Below are positions 11,240 through 21,544 of a stretch of 64,000 bases of DNA, piece after piece; the first letter of the stretch is position 1; every line of letters starts with the position of its first letter. Both the position numbers and the translations under genes were made by a program. The notes under the pieces are model-generated. The model searched no databases. It saw only the letters and a program-made list of their open reading frames with translations, and was not told the origin of the DNA. This DNA comes from Anaeromyces robustus (lineage: Eukaryota > Neocallimastigomycota > Neocallimastigomycetes > Neocallimastigales > Neocallimastigaceae), in assembly GCA_002104895.1 (NCBI GenBank), contig MCFG01000317.1:19702-83701 (forward strand), written 5' to 3'.

Positions 11240-11740
11240 TTTTTTTCATCCATATCATTTTTAATGGTCTTATGATCAATTGAGAGTTCTATTCAACAGC
11301 TACAATATATTTTTAATTTCACCTCATTTGAACTGCTAGTTCACAAGATATTGGATTTTAAAGAATTTTAATATATAAATTATAATTTAATTATTTAGAA
11401 TGGCTTCTATATATAGAGCTAAAATAATATTTGTTATATTTATATTTATTATATTTAACATAATATTTATAAAATTTTTATTTCAATTATTATATAATTA
11501 TCATAATAATATAGAATTAAAAATCAATAATATTTCTAAATATTATTTAAAATAATTATAATAGATTTAGATAAGTTATTTTAATAGTTATTAATTAATT
11601 AATTTTTATATTATAATTTGTAAATTCGAATATAGATAAAATAGCTATTTTAAGTATTTAAGATTCTCAATTTCTTATAATCTTTGTAAGATTATTAACT
11701 TAATACTTGATAACTTATTAACTTAATAATTATAGTTTAA
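11240..11740 (+). mobile_element. Degenerate LTR, plus orientation
   Basis: Bases 11,300-11,380 match 24,210-24,290 (both: AATTTCA, then ATTTG, then AGATATTGGAYTTTAAAGAA), and 11,670-11,740 matches 24,650-24,720. The second block contains CTTTGTAAGATTATTAACTT, the start-site motif seen in the chromovirus LTR at 37,408. I read this as a decayed LTR belonging to the Gag frame at 12,510. Its exact ends were not found. Confidence 0.5.
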
Positions 11741-12262
11741 TAACTTTTTAATTTAATTATCAATCATAGTAATGATAATTATTCTTAGTATCCATATTAA
11801 TTTAATATTGATAATTGAAGTGTACTCTTTTTATCAATTTTGAATTAAACTGGTTCTATCAGCATAAACGAGCCTTGTTAACCATCAACAGGGATAGTAA
11901 GGGTGATATTAGGATCCTGAAGCTTGTGATGGAACTTAGATCAAGTGAATAGAGAACATATATTACCGGATGAAAGACCCTGGTTAACAGTTTATTATAT
12001 AGAACCTGGTCGGTAATTCAAATTGGTAACAATATTAAATTTATTGCTATAATCTAATAATTATTAAATCTCATTAACATTATATATGAAAAGTTCACGT
12101 TACAATTTAATTATAAGAAAATTCTTTTAATTAATTCCTAAATAATTAATCCTATAAAAAGAATCTAATACGCTTTAAATAAACTAAAGGAGAATCAAAT
12201 AAAGAAATTTTAACCTAAAACAAGTAGTTAGTATCAGAAATCTTAAATTATTACACTTAGGT

Positions 12263-12411
12263 GATATATTTAGGGGCCATCGAAACACTAGTTTATATCC
12301 TTCTTAAATTATAATTATCAAGGTATATTTAGGGGTTATCGAGACACTAGTTTATATCCAGACACTTATTTCAGATATATTTAGGGCCTTTTCACGACAC
12401 TAGTTTATATC
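12263..12411. repeat. Three diverged copies of a ~38-bp motif in a leader
   Basis: Copies at 12,263-12,300, 12,322-12,360 and 12,373-12,411 share ATATTTAGGG near their start, then CACTAGTTTATATC at their end. They sit in the GC-richer leader (11,850-12,500) before the Gag frame at 12,510. Repeats in this position could bind a factor or package RNA; function unknown. Confidence 0.7.
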
Positions 12412-12509
12412 TCAATTAATAAATTTCTATAGTACATTTATAATTCTAAAACTTTTAAACTTTCAAAATATTGTTAAATTCTATTTTGCTACTTTTTATA
12501 CTAGCTAAT

Positions 12510-13025
12510 ATGTCTTCAGGAAATTCAATTCCTTCTATTCCTAGCTCCCTGGCTATTAACAATAACAACCATCGAATCAACTTCAGTTAATTAAAAAAGG
12601 AATTAAAAGATATTGAAAAACTCAGTAAGGACAACTTTGATATTAAATTATGGGCTTCCGAATTAAGATTATGGATTAAGTATCAGAAACTATATTTACT
12701 CCCTGTTATTCTTACCTCTATTGGAGAAACAAGAGAAGTTATACAAGATATGGAAAATGATAATGACTCCAGCGATGACGAAGAGGAGGAAGATAGTAAT
12801 CAAATTAACACCAATGGTTTCCCAATTTTGGATCAAATTATTAAAGCCCTAGAAACTTTTTATGGAATCAAGGAGGATCAAAACATCTTATTTAGAGAAC
12901 TTCGTGCACTTAAAATCAAAAAGAATGAGAAGGATTTCAACATTCGCTATAGACCATTATACCACAAGCTTGATAAGAAAAGGAAAAGAAAAATTAGTGT
13001 TCTTGACTATGCTGAACAAAATTAA
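12510..13025 (+). pseudogene. Ty3-type Gag N-terminal part with premature stop
   Basis: ATG at 12,510 opens MSSGNSIPSIPSSLAINNNN, reaches an in-frame TAA at codon 27, and the same frame continues (KELKDIEKLSKDNFDIKLWA) to 13,025. The pattern of a Ser/Asn-rich head, then FDIKLWASELRLWIKYQKL, an acidic DDEEEED patch and FRELRALKIKKNEKDFNIRY resembles capsid regions of the Gag at 34,929 (KLRQLKRLVIEPNETVYDF). The frame ends before a zinc knuckle, and no pol follows, so the element is truncated at 13,025. Confidence 0.65.
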
Positions 13026-13174
13026 TTAATTAGGATAATTTTACAACCAAAAATAATTAGTTTTATAATAATGATGTAATTAAATTAAATTTAACTACTA
13101 ATAATTAGTCAAATTATATTCAAGTATATTAAAATAATTAAACCATAAAATAATAATTTTTTTATAAAGAGTGT

Positions 13175-13229
13175 TAGTTTTCTCTAAAGAAATTAATTTT
13201 TTAAAATTTAATTTCTTTAGAGAAAACTA
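13175..13229. repeat. Perfect hairpin, 21-bp arms, 13-nt loop
   Basis: TAGTTTTCTCTAAAGAAATT+A (13,175-13,195) is exactly complementary to 13,209-13,229. It lies about 110 bp beyond the end of the minus-strand unknown gene at 13,340-14,055, where a 3'-end signal would be expected. Confidence 0.85.
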
Positions 13230-13339
13230 ATTTTTATTAAATATTGTATAAATATTTAATAATAACTTTATAATTAGTTAGTTGATTATAACTAAGTAAG
13301 TTATTGGTTATTATTAATATTTTTAGTATAGACTTACGC

Positions 13340-14055
13340 AATAGTGCACCCTTAAGACCTCTGAAAATTATAACAACAGAGATTCAGTAGTCATAACAAT
13401 TTTAGTTGAAGAATTATCTAAATGGTTTTTATCAGTAGCAATATTACTAGTAATAACGCTAGTATTAAATGCTCCTATTAATAAAGTTGGTTTGAAAGGA
13501 TATTTGTTATTTTCTTGTAATAAATAAGGGTTGTTTCCATTTAACCAATCTTTATGGTTTTGGTATGTGTGTTGTTCAGCACCTAAAATAGGATAGTACA
13601 TATCAGTAGTAGTCATAGGTCCATGTCATTCAACAATATCACCACAATTTACCAAAGATTTTTAGAAGTTTTTAGTCAAATAGATTTACTTTGTTTCCAA
13701 TTTTGGAAAGCGTTTAACTGGGTTTTACTTACACCATCTTGTTCATCAATTTTATCAAAATTAACTCCAACACCAATAACAGTACTAGTAAAAGTAGGAG
13801 CAGTATTATTATTAGCATTTGTAATAGGAATAAAAGTACCTCTTGTTAAACCAGTTTTATCCCAAGCGGTATGTATTAATAAAAATTACAATAATATTAA
13901 ATAATAATATATTATACTTGTAGATTCTACTCCTTTTAATCTTCTAAATGTCATAACAACTTTAAATTCTGCTGTCATTAAATTTTTGTTGTTGATGGTA
14001 AAATTTGAAGATATTTTGCTGATTTTATCGAATTATCGATACTTGGTAGTAAACG
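13340..14055 (-). pseudogene. Unknown protein with a duplicated segment, frameshifted
   Basis: Three minus-strand frames belong together. Read 5' to 3' they are: 14,055-13,930 (LIGAFTTKY, stop, then MTAEFKVVMTFRRLKG); 13,873-13,690 (AWDKTGLTRGTFIPITNANN, ending QNWKQSKSI); and 13,616-13,368 (MTTTDMYYPILGAEQHTYQN, containing LLIGAFNTS, ending KIVMTTE). After a one-base shift the last continues as ISVVIIFRGLKGALL. So a unit LIGAF...MT(A/T)E...FR.LKG occurs twice. The composition (rich in T, N, aromatic residues; no charged runs) is unlike the retroelement proteins nearby and suggests a beta-rich structural protein. I do not recognise the family; a viral capsid or coat protein is one possibility, not shown. 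Confidence 0.45.
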
Positions 14056-14059
14056 CACC

Positions 14060-15095
14060 AATTAACAATGTTTTTTTTTATAATATTATATTAATAATTA
14101 TTCTATAATACAATAAAAAAAAATATTTAATATCATCGTAACCATATTATAATGACACATATAATGACACAAATCGCTTTTTTTTATTTAGATAGTTTAT
14201 GAATAAATTGAAAATAAATATATATAAAAAATTAATATAATTTATATAATTTTTTTAAAATAATACTTTTATATTAATAATAATACTAAAAAATAAAAAT
14301 TAAATAAAAATATTTATTTTATATTCTTTATATGTTTGTGTTTTTTCATTATTGTGATCACAAATTTTCATCATATCTATTATATATATTAGTAAAAAAT
14401 TAAAAATTTTAAAAAATTATATATCTAATAATAATAAATTTTTATATATATCTAAATAAATAAATAAATAAATAAATATATATTTAAGTTAACTTATTAT
14501 TACTTATATATATAAAATTAATAAAAATATATATTATAAAAATTATAAATAAAATTTTCATTATTCATTAAATTTCTTATATATATTAACTTTTACTTTA
14601 ATATATATATTAAAGTAAAAGTTAAAAAATAATATATATAGAAAATTATATAAAGTTATTTTATATTCATTTATTTATAACAATAAATAAATAAACAAAT
14701 AAAAAATATATAATAATTTATAAAGCTTGTTAAAAATATAAATTATATAAATATAAATAAAAAATATTATTTAGCAATATTTTTAAATATTATTAAGATA
14801 ATAAAATAATTTATATTGTATATATATTAATAAAAAAATTATAAAGTTATATAGAATATGAAAAATAATTATTTTTTAAATAATTTTATATATTATTATT
14901 AATATAAATTCTTATTATTAATTATGAATTACAAATAATTACTTATTTAACATAATAATAATTAATTATTTAATTGGTAAATCTATTTTTTTTTAAATGT
15001 TAATAAAAATAGTTTAAATTATGTTTCAAAATTATTTTTAAATAAAGAAAAAGTAAAAGTTTTATTATGAGAATATTAATCTATATTTATTCTAC
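14060..15095. other. AT-rich stretch with a 40-bp perfect palindrome
   Basis: No coding frame recognised. Bases 14,586-14,625 are a perfect 40-nt palindrome (arm TTAACTTTTACTTTAATATA), able to form a 20-bp hairpin. Confidence 0.8.
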
Positions 15096-15099
15096 CTGG

Positions 15100-15780
15100 A
15101 ATTAAAAGTTCAAAGGTTGAAAATAAAAATCTTCAAATAAAAGATTTATCAAATTATTTAGGTATAAATATTTTAAGATAATATCCAATTCTTGATATAT
15201 ATTAAAAATTAAAAATATATTATATCCTATAATAATAGCAGAATTTAATTTTTTTATTAAATCAAAAAATCCTTTTAACATATTTATTTCATTATTAAAA
15301 TGCAAAAATTTATATTCTGTATTTTCTATAATTATAGATTTATTTCCATAATTATATAAAATATATTTTTTTATTAAATCATAATAATATGTAACACTTA
15401 TAATAGATATTTTATAATTAATAATATACATGTTAAGATATACCACTGTATCATAATATAAACATTCAAAATCAAAAGATAAAGTTTTTGGAAATAAAAT
15501 TTTATTAGACTCTATGACTAATAAAGCTTTTATAGTTCAAAATATTATTAGAATTATGAAATTTATTTCATTTGTAAATTTTAAATCCTTAGAATATTTA
15601 ATAATTATTTTATATTTTTGTATTATTTATAGGTTTTATATTTTTTACAGAACTTGTATAGAACTTGTAATTTGTAAATGATTGATCATATGATTTATTA
15701 TAATTAATTTTAATCCAACGTAAGGTAAAGAGTATAATAAAAATAAACAATAGATTGATTAACAAAGTTATTATTAAATA
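15100..15780 (-). pseudogene. Family B DNA polymerase, N-terminal and exonuclease part
   Basis: On the minus strand the frame ending at 15,102 can be followed upstream past its first Met. LSFDFECLYYDTVVYLNMYI (near 15,480-15,420) is the Exo I motif with its D-x-E pair. About 85 residues on, NEINMLKGFFDLIKKLNSAI then IIGYNIFLIFNIYQ (15,270-15,190) is the Exo II motif; the expected GYNxxxFD has lost its Asp. This spacing fits cellular and large-DNA-virus B polymerases, not the protein-primed type of linear plasmids and Mavericks. Further upstream, 15,760-15,640 encodes LFTLRWIKINYNKSYDQSF in a compatible place for the N-terminal domain. The palm motifs do not follow; they are at 17.7-19.6 kb. 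The gene is broken and inactive. Confidence 0.75.
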
Positions 15781-15789
15781 AGTTATAAT

Positions 15790-16310
15790 TCATTATTTCA
15801 TTATAATGTTTATACAAATTTTGATTTCCTTTATCTTATTTACTTAAAATATATTTTTTTTCTTTAATATATTTAAAATCTTAATGGAAAATTTAAGAAT
15901 ATAAATATATGAAATAAAATCTTTAATTGTAAATATTATATGTTGATTATTTTCAGAATATCCAAACCAGTAAATAATAATTTCTTGTATCATCGTTTAA
16001 TTCCCAATAAATTATAAAAAATTTCATAATTTATTTTTTTATATTATATAATATATTTATCAATTATTATTAAATGTTAAATTTTATTTATTATATTAAA
16101 TTTATAATATATATTTAATTTATAAATATTTTTGTTAATTATATTTATTTTACATTTTATGTATTATATTTTACTTTAATGTAATTTATATTTTATATAC
16201 AATTTTAAATTAGATATTTTACTTAAAAATCATATAATTAGATATTTAATTATATAATTGAAACATAATATATAATATATAAATATTATCATCTAATATT
16301 TTATATTTTA
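15790..16310. other. AT-rich stretch, nothing recognised
   Basis: Short frames only, no motif and no repeat structure that I could identify. Confidence 0.6.
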
Positions 16311-16319
16311 TTACTATTA

Positions 16320-16976
16320 TTTAAAACAAACACTACATCAATAATCAAAAACAATACGGATTTTACGGTCAGTTTATACTAGTAATTATTTAAATTACAT
16401 TAACGATATGTTTACAGTATACCATGCAAATAATTAATGCTATTAAATTTAGAGTATATAATACCTATATATATAATAATTAATATAATATTTATTAATC
16501 CATATACATCAAATAATGTTACTAAATGTATTAAAACTCCTGAAAAGTCGGCTATTATATGGATCCATCAATAGATAGCTTTAGTAATTATTATTATTTT
16601 AATAAAACTGAGGTTAAGCAACTTAATAAAATAAAAAATAAATCTAAAGTTACTAGAAACATTAATAATGAAATAAGAAAAATTAATAAATTAATATCTT
16701 CAGATTTATCTTTTCATAAATAATAATTAAAAATAATAAAAAAAATTAAACAAAAATTTTACAAAATTACCAAATTAAGTCTGTTTTACAAGTAATAATT
16801 ACATACGAAACTTTTCGAATAAATATTCTGAACGAACATCTCCTATTGCCTTAGTACAAAAGTTGACAATGTATATTGCTTACAAAATTAATGGTGTTTT
16901 ACTTAATGAATTTTTGATGGATAGTACCAAAAATTTACATTTTAAAATTATTGAAGAAAATTTTAGTTCACATTAA
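16320..16976 (+). pseudogene. Cluster of small unknown frames
   Basis: Several consecutive plus-strand pieces look protein-like. 16,485-16,570 gives NVTKCIKTPEKSAIIWIHQ; an ATG at 16,559 opens a 54-codon frame (MDPSIDSFSNYYYFNKTEVK to 16,723); 16,791-16,976 gives SNNYIRNFSNKYSERTSPIA then LVQKLTMYIAYKINGVLLNE and ends at a TAA. Codon composition is normal for protein and not repeat-derived. No family recognised. They lie between polymerase fragments and may come from the same source. Confidence 0.35.
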
Positions 16977-17187
16977 ATAAATTTTAGAAATTTACAAAGA
17001 ATATAAAATTTATAATTTTAATACATATTTATTATATTTAAAACATTAAAAATAGATTAATTTCATAAAATATATAATACAGAAGTTAAATGTATTTTTG
17101 TATAAAAATATATTTTTATATTAATTATTTTTGATAGGTTATTTAATAATCTTTTCACTTTTAATTATTTAATATTTTATTTAACTT

Positions 17188-17263
17188 AAATATTCTTTAT
17201 ATGATTTGAATAAAGTAAAATAAAAAAATATTAATTATTATTCAAATCATATAAAGAATATTT
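17188..17263. repeat. Perfect hairpin, 24-bp arms
   Basis: 17,188-17,211 (AAATATTCTTTATATGATTT+GAAT) is complementary to 17,240-17,263; loop 28 nt. Located downstream (minus strand) of the polymerase palm fragment ending at 17,721. Confidence 0.85.
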
Positions 17264-17720
17264 ATGTAGGAGAGAAAAAATAATGGAAAAGGAGAAAAGA
17301 ATTATTTAATTATTGTATTTTATTTATTAAGACAATAATAATAAAAATATTAACCAATTTTTATAAGAATATTGAATATATTTTATTTTTAAAGCTAATT
17401 ATAATAGAGAAATATATTGATAATAAATTTAAAAAATTTAATATAGAAGTAAGGAATTTTTTTAAAAATAGATCTTAGGATTATAATATTTATTAATTTT
17501 TCTACAATTATTAAAAAATTTTTTATTTTCGCTTTATAAATATTGTATATATTATTAGTTCAATTATTTTCTTTGTAACTTCTTATTTATATTTTTATAA
17601 TTGATAATTATTTATTTACTTATTGTATTTAAATAGTTGTTTATTAATGATTTTATAAGAATTTACATATATAGATATAGAATTACGTATTGTAATATGT
17701 AATATATTTCAGATCATTAA

Positions 17721-18104
17721 TTATCTGGAACCTAAACCTTCATAAATTGAATTAGCTTGAATTTTTAAATCATACTGTCTTTTATCATAAATAATATTAT
17801 TAAGTAAATTTTTATATTTAATACGATCATCAAATAAATATTTAAATATTATAGGTAATATACCTTTATATTTTATAGTATAAATAATTTTATATTATCT
17901 AAAAGTATGAAAAATTATTATTATCTTCTTCATAGTGATCCTCAATAATACAATTAATTTTAATAATTCCTTTAAAAATAATTCCTTTAAATTAGTATAA
18001 CAAATAATATGAATTACAGATGGATATAAACTTGTAAAATCTAAAATTATACATAATTATATATAATATAATCCAGGATTTTGATTTAAAATTAAGCACC
18101 ATAA
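17721..18104 (-). pseudogene. Family B DNA polymerase palm: motifs A and B
   Basis: Minus-strand reading from 18,104: LILNQNPGLYY, a stop, then CIILDFTSLYPSVIHIICYT, the palm motif A (D-x2-SLYPS) with its first catalytic Asp. About 285 bp later in a second frame comes KGILPIIFKYLFDDRIKYKN, then DKRQYDLKIQANSIYEGLGS, which is motif B (K-x3-NS-x-Y-G) with the last G altered to E. The frame ends in a stop at 17,721. The A-to-B spacing of about 95 residues is normal for the family. Stops at about 18,068 and 17,896 make it a pseudogene. Same strand as the exonuclease piece at 15.1-15.8 kb but on its 5' side, so gene order is scrambled or two copies exist. Confidence 0.85.
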
Positions 18105-18520
18105 TTTGTAATACTAATTTTTATCTTAATTTGTTATAATATTATTTTTATAACAATAATAAAATAATAAATTTTTATATTTAGTACTCTAACCAGTATC
18201 AAAAATATTTGAAATGTTAATATGAAATATATTTGATATTTTATTTAAATCCATAAATATAAAAATTTAAGATTTATGTTTTATAATTGAAATATATATA
18301 CTGAATTTTTTTTCAAGATGATTATGTGAACTTTTATAATTTATTTAAAATAATGAGATTTTCATTTATTTAATGTTAGATATTCAATTATTGATTATTT
18401 ATTATTATAAAAATAATATAATAAAATTATTATTATAATTTTTTAATTAAATAGATTTTAGATAATTTATTATATTAGTTAATAGCTTGATAAACTTACA
18501 AAAATATAAAAATTTAAAAT

Positions 18521-18672
18521 TTAATTTCTATCTATCCTAATTGTAATTGTACATAACTTTTTATATATTTCATATATAATTTGTATTTCAGAATAAATCT
18601 CAAGTAGAATACTATCATTAATACAATAATCAGTAATAATTTTTAAAGATTCAAGATTTATCTTGATGTATT
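18521..18672 (-). pseudogene. Family B DNA polymerase, Exo III region
   Basis: The minus-strand frame LESLKIITDYCINDSILLEI then YSEIQIIYEIYKKLCTITIR matches the Exo III segment (Y-C-x2-D) followed by the helix that leads to the palm. It is correctly placed 5' of the motif A fragment, although the gap of about 550 bp is larger than usual and contains stops. Confidence 0.65.
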
Positions 18673-19147
18673 AAATTAAGCGTTTCAGTATTAGGGAATT
18701 AATAATGATTTTATTAATTATTTGGAGTTGTATTCAAAAGTAAAAATAGTGTAAAATAAATATATATAAAAATTTAGAAAAACAAATTTATAAAAAACAA
18801 AATATATATATAAGAAATATATATGTAAAATCAGAAAAATTTTTCATGTGAAATTGTCCAAAGAGTAGTACAACAAAATTTTTTAATAAATTAATCAAAA
18901 AATTTCATTGTGAAACTAAAACTGTTTCACAATAAAATAATATGAAAATAATATCAAAGATTTAGTTATGTAACTCTAAGAAAAGTAACACAGTAAAAAT
19001 TTTTAATAAATTGAGTTGGATAATATAATAATAAAACTATATACTAAAGAAAATAATGCATAATGTATACAATCAATAGAAATACTTGAGTTAAAATATT
19101 AATACATATATAATAATTAATACAATAAGAAATAAAAATACATTAAT

Positions 19148-19258
19148 AAAATAAGGTTTTTAAAGTTACGTAAAACGTACTAAAATCTTTACATTAATGT
19201 ATTTTAATATTCTAAACTAAAGTTTTGTGAAAATTTTTCTAATTACGTGGTCTTAAGT
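19148..19258. repeat. Inverted copy of the repeat at 8,130-8,250
   Basis: See the entry at 8,112. Flanked by short palindromic ends (AAATACATTAAT at 19,133 and TTAATGTATTTT at 19,192). The rest of 18,700-19,320 holds nothing recognisable. Confidence 0.5.
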
Positions 19259-19326
19259 TTTATATGTACTACAAATATTTGTAGAATATATTTAAATAAA
19301 ATTTTAATATTAATAATACCTTTTTT

Positions 19327-19580
19327 AAAGTTATTTATTGATATAGTAATTTTTGTTTAATTAGATATGATTATATTATTGATGAAAAACTATTGATGAA
19401 TCTATTGAATTGCTAATTATATTACATCTTTATTACCAAAAAGTATATATTTAATAATATGAAAATACCTTTATTAAAAATTAATTTTATTGACCATAAA
19501 AAAATATTTTGGAATAAAAATTAATTTATATACTAGATGTATGGATTTAATAAAAAGTAATATTTTTAATTATATTAAAA
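19327..19580 (+). pseudogene. Family B DNA polymerase, motif C and KKRY region, inverted
   Basis: On the plus strand, KVIY is followed by a two-codon gap and SNFCLIRYDYIIDEKLL, the position of motif C (normally YGDTDS) with the catalytic Asp pair deleted. Then, with frame changes, IDESIEL, YITSLLPKSIYL and KKYFGIK followed by CMDLIKSNIFNYIKNI. The order motif C, ...LLP.PI.L..EK..., KK.Y, KG-type segment is that of B polymerases. It lies on the opposite strand to the motif A/B piece 1.2 kb away, so at least one inversion separates them. Confidence 0.65.
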
Positions 19581-19964
19581 ATATTTAAAAATGTTTTAAA
19601 TTATAGATATTGAACTAAAGTTAGTAAATTATTAAGTTATAAATATATACTATAGAAATATAATTCTAATAATAAAAATTTAAAGATAGACTATAAATAT
19701 TAACTTTTTTTAATAAATCTTTAAATGCTTTAAAAAATATAAATACATTACATAGTATTATAAAAATATATTATATATATATTATATGATTCATTTTTAA
19801 AAAAAATATATTTTAAAAATTTATATATAGAGACTGATTAATTTTTATTTAATGCAATTAATTTAAATTTAATATATAAAATAATTTTAATTATATAAAA
19901 TAAAGAATATATTACTAAGACTTTTTGTTATATAATAATAATATAATTTTTAGCTTGTTTAATC

Positions 19965-19997
19965 ATATTAGTTTATCATCAAATGATAAACTAATAT
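19965..19997. repeat. Perfect hairpin, 15-bp arms
   Basis: ATATTAGTTTATCAT and its exact complement with a CAA loop. 19,580-20,580 is otherwise AT-rich without recognisable genes. Confidence 0.8.
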
Positions 19998-20585
19998 ATC
20001 TTATGGACATTTAAAATCTAATATACCTTTAATTCAAGCTTATTCCTATAAATAATTTAATTATTTTTTAATATAAATTATTAATATATTAGTATAGATT
20101 TATTATTAAATTACATGTATTATTATAAAGATTGTATAAATAATAATTATTATTCATAAATAAATAATGATTTAAATATTCTTATATTTTAAACTAGTTA
20201 ATATTTTCTGAATACTAATAATATATATAAATTTTGGATATATAATTTAAATATTTTTTATGATAATTAAGATCAAAAAAAATTAAACTATTATTATTTA
20301 AATAATTTAATTATATTATATATATAAGATTAAATATAAATAATTGAAAAATAAATTCAAAATATAGATTTATAAAATTTTCATTAAATTTTACATGTAT
20401 TTATAATATAAAATTTTTATATACATTAGTTATATAATATAAAAATGATTTAATAATATAGATAATATAATTAAATAATCTTAGATTTAAATAACTATAG
20501 TTTAAATATTTTTTTATATTTATAAAATATATAAATTGACTTTTTAATACTTATCAATATTGTTAATTTTATTAGATCTTTAATT

Positions 20586-20678
20586 TTAAGAATAAACAAT
20601 TACATTACTTATAGATGCTTTATTTCTATTTCTTTTTCTTTGTTGAATAGTATTTGATATTAATTTTTCTTCTTCCAT
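20586..20678 (-). CDS. Short basic frame, 30 residues, unknown
   Basis: MEEEKLISNTIQQRKRNRNK then ASISNVIVYS, stop. Preceded on the minus strand by an A-rich run. Charged and non-repetitive, so possibly a real exon or gene start, but too short to judge. Confidence 0.2.
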   Translation of the reverse strand: MEEEKLISNTIQQRKRNRNKASISNVIVYS

Positions 20679-20882
20679 TTTTTTTTACCTTTTCTTTTTT
20701 TAAAAGATATTATTTAATTGTTATCATCATTTATTGTTACACTATTTCTTTTAGTTGATTAAAAAAGTAGATTTAAGCAAAGTAAATCAGCAATTTTTTA
20801 TATTATTATTATTAATTTTTTCAGGTTGACTAAAACATTTTGTTTTTGTTAATTTATTATAACAATTTCTTTCTTTTTGTTT

Positions 20883-20940
20883 AATTATTTTAGATAACAC
20901 AATGAAAAACTTAATTCATTGTGTTTTATCTTAAATAATT
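20883..20940. repeat. Long hairpin, ~24-bp arms with a small bulge
   Basis: Left AATTATTTTAGATAACACAA+TGA pairs with 20,916-20,940 apart from a two-base bulge; loop of 10 nt. Confidence 0.8.
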
Positions 20941-21311
20941 AAAATTTTTATATTTATTTTTAGTAATAAAGTAAAATTGCTTTATTTTTGAAAAAATAAA
21001 AAGATATCATGTTCCAATAAGTAATTATTGCCTTTATTTAAAAATATAAAAATATATAGTGATTTACTTTACAACAGAAAGTAATTTTATCACTGATACT
21101 TTTTAATTTAATTATAATTATAATTCCATAATTTAAAGGTATATATATATTATTTCTTAAAATATTATCAGTTTTTCTTCATATTTATTAAATAATATTA
21201 ACACTTAATTTAAGGATAAAACAGTCATTTTTTATTTTAATTATTTAATTACTTTTAATTTTTATAGGAAATTACATATATTTATACTTTTTATATATTT
21301 AAACTATTTTT

Positions 21312-21455
21312 TTAATTGAAAAATTAGTCAATTTTGACCTTGTCTGTAGAAAACAAGAAGTTAGTACTGACTGGCCATATCCACGTTGTAAACAATTGAA
21401 CAAACTTGGTGCTACTAAATGTTCATCATGTTGTGAAGATCCAATTATTTATTAA
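21312..21455 (+). pseudogene. RanBP2-type zinc-finger-like remnant
   Basis: The frame EKLVNFDLVCRKQEVSTDWP continues YPRCKQLNKLGATKCSSCCE and stops at 21,455. W-x-Y-x2-C-x3-N-x6-C-x2-C has the spacing of a RanBP2-type zinc finger (W-x-C-x2-C...N...C-x2-C) with the first Cys replaced by Tyr. No start codon nearby. Base composition is clearly richer in GC than the flanks, which supports former coding. Such fingers occur in many eukaryotic and some large-virus proteins. Confidence 0.45.
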
Positions 21456-21544
21456 TATAATACATATTTTATAAAATAAATAAGTTTTTATAAATATTAA
21501 AGTTTAAAATTTAAAGTTTAAAGTATATCAACAAACAATAATAA

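Noticed and set aside
13340-14055. CRESS-DNA virus capsid
   Set aside because: No Rep gene or nonanucleotide hairpin was seen; the loop at 13,196 is not the expected sequence. Left as unknown.
15100-19580. Protein-primed polymerase of a Maverick or linear plasmid
   Set aside because: Exo II is the GYNxF type and Exo I-II spacing is about 85 residues, as in cellular and large-virus polymerases; no retroviral-type integrase or terminal repeats nearby.
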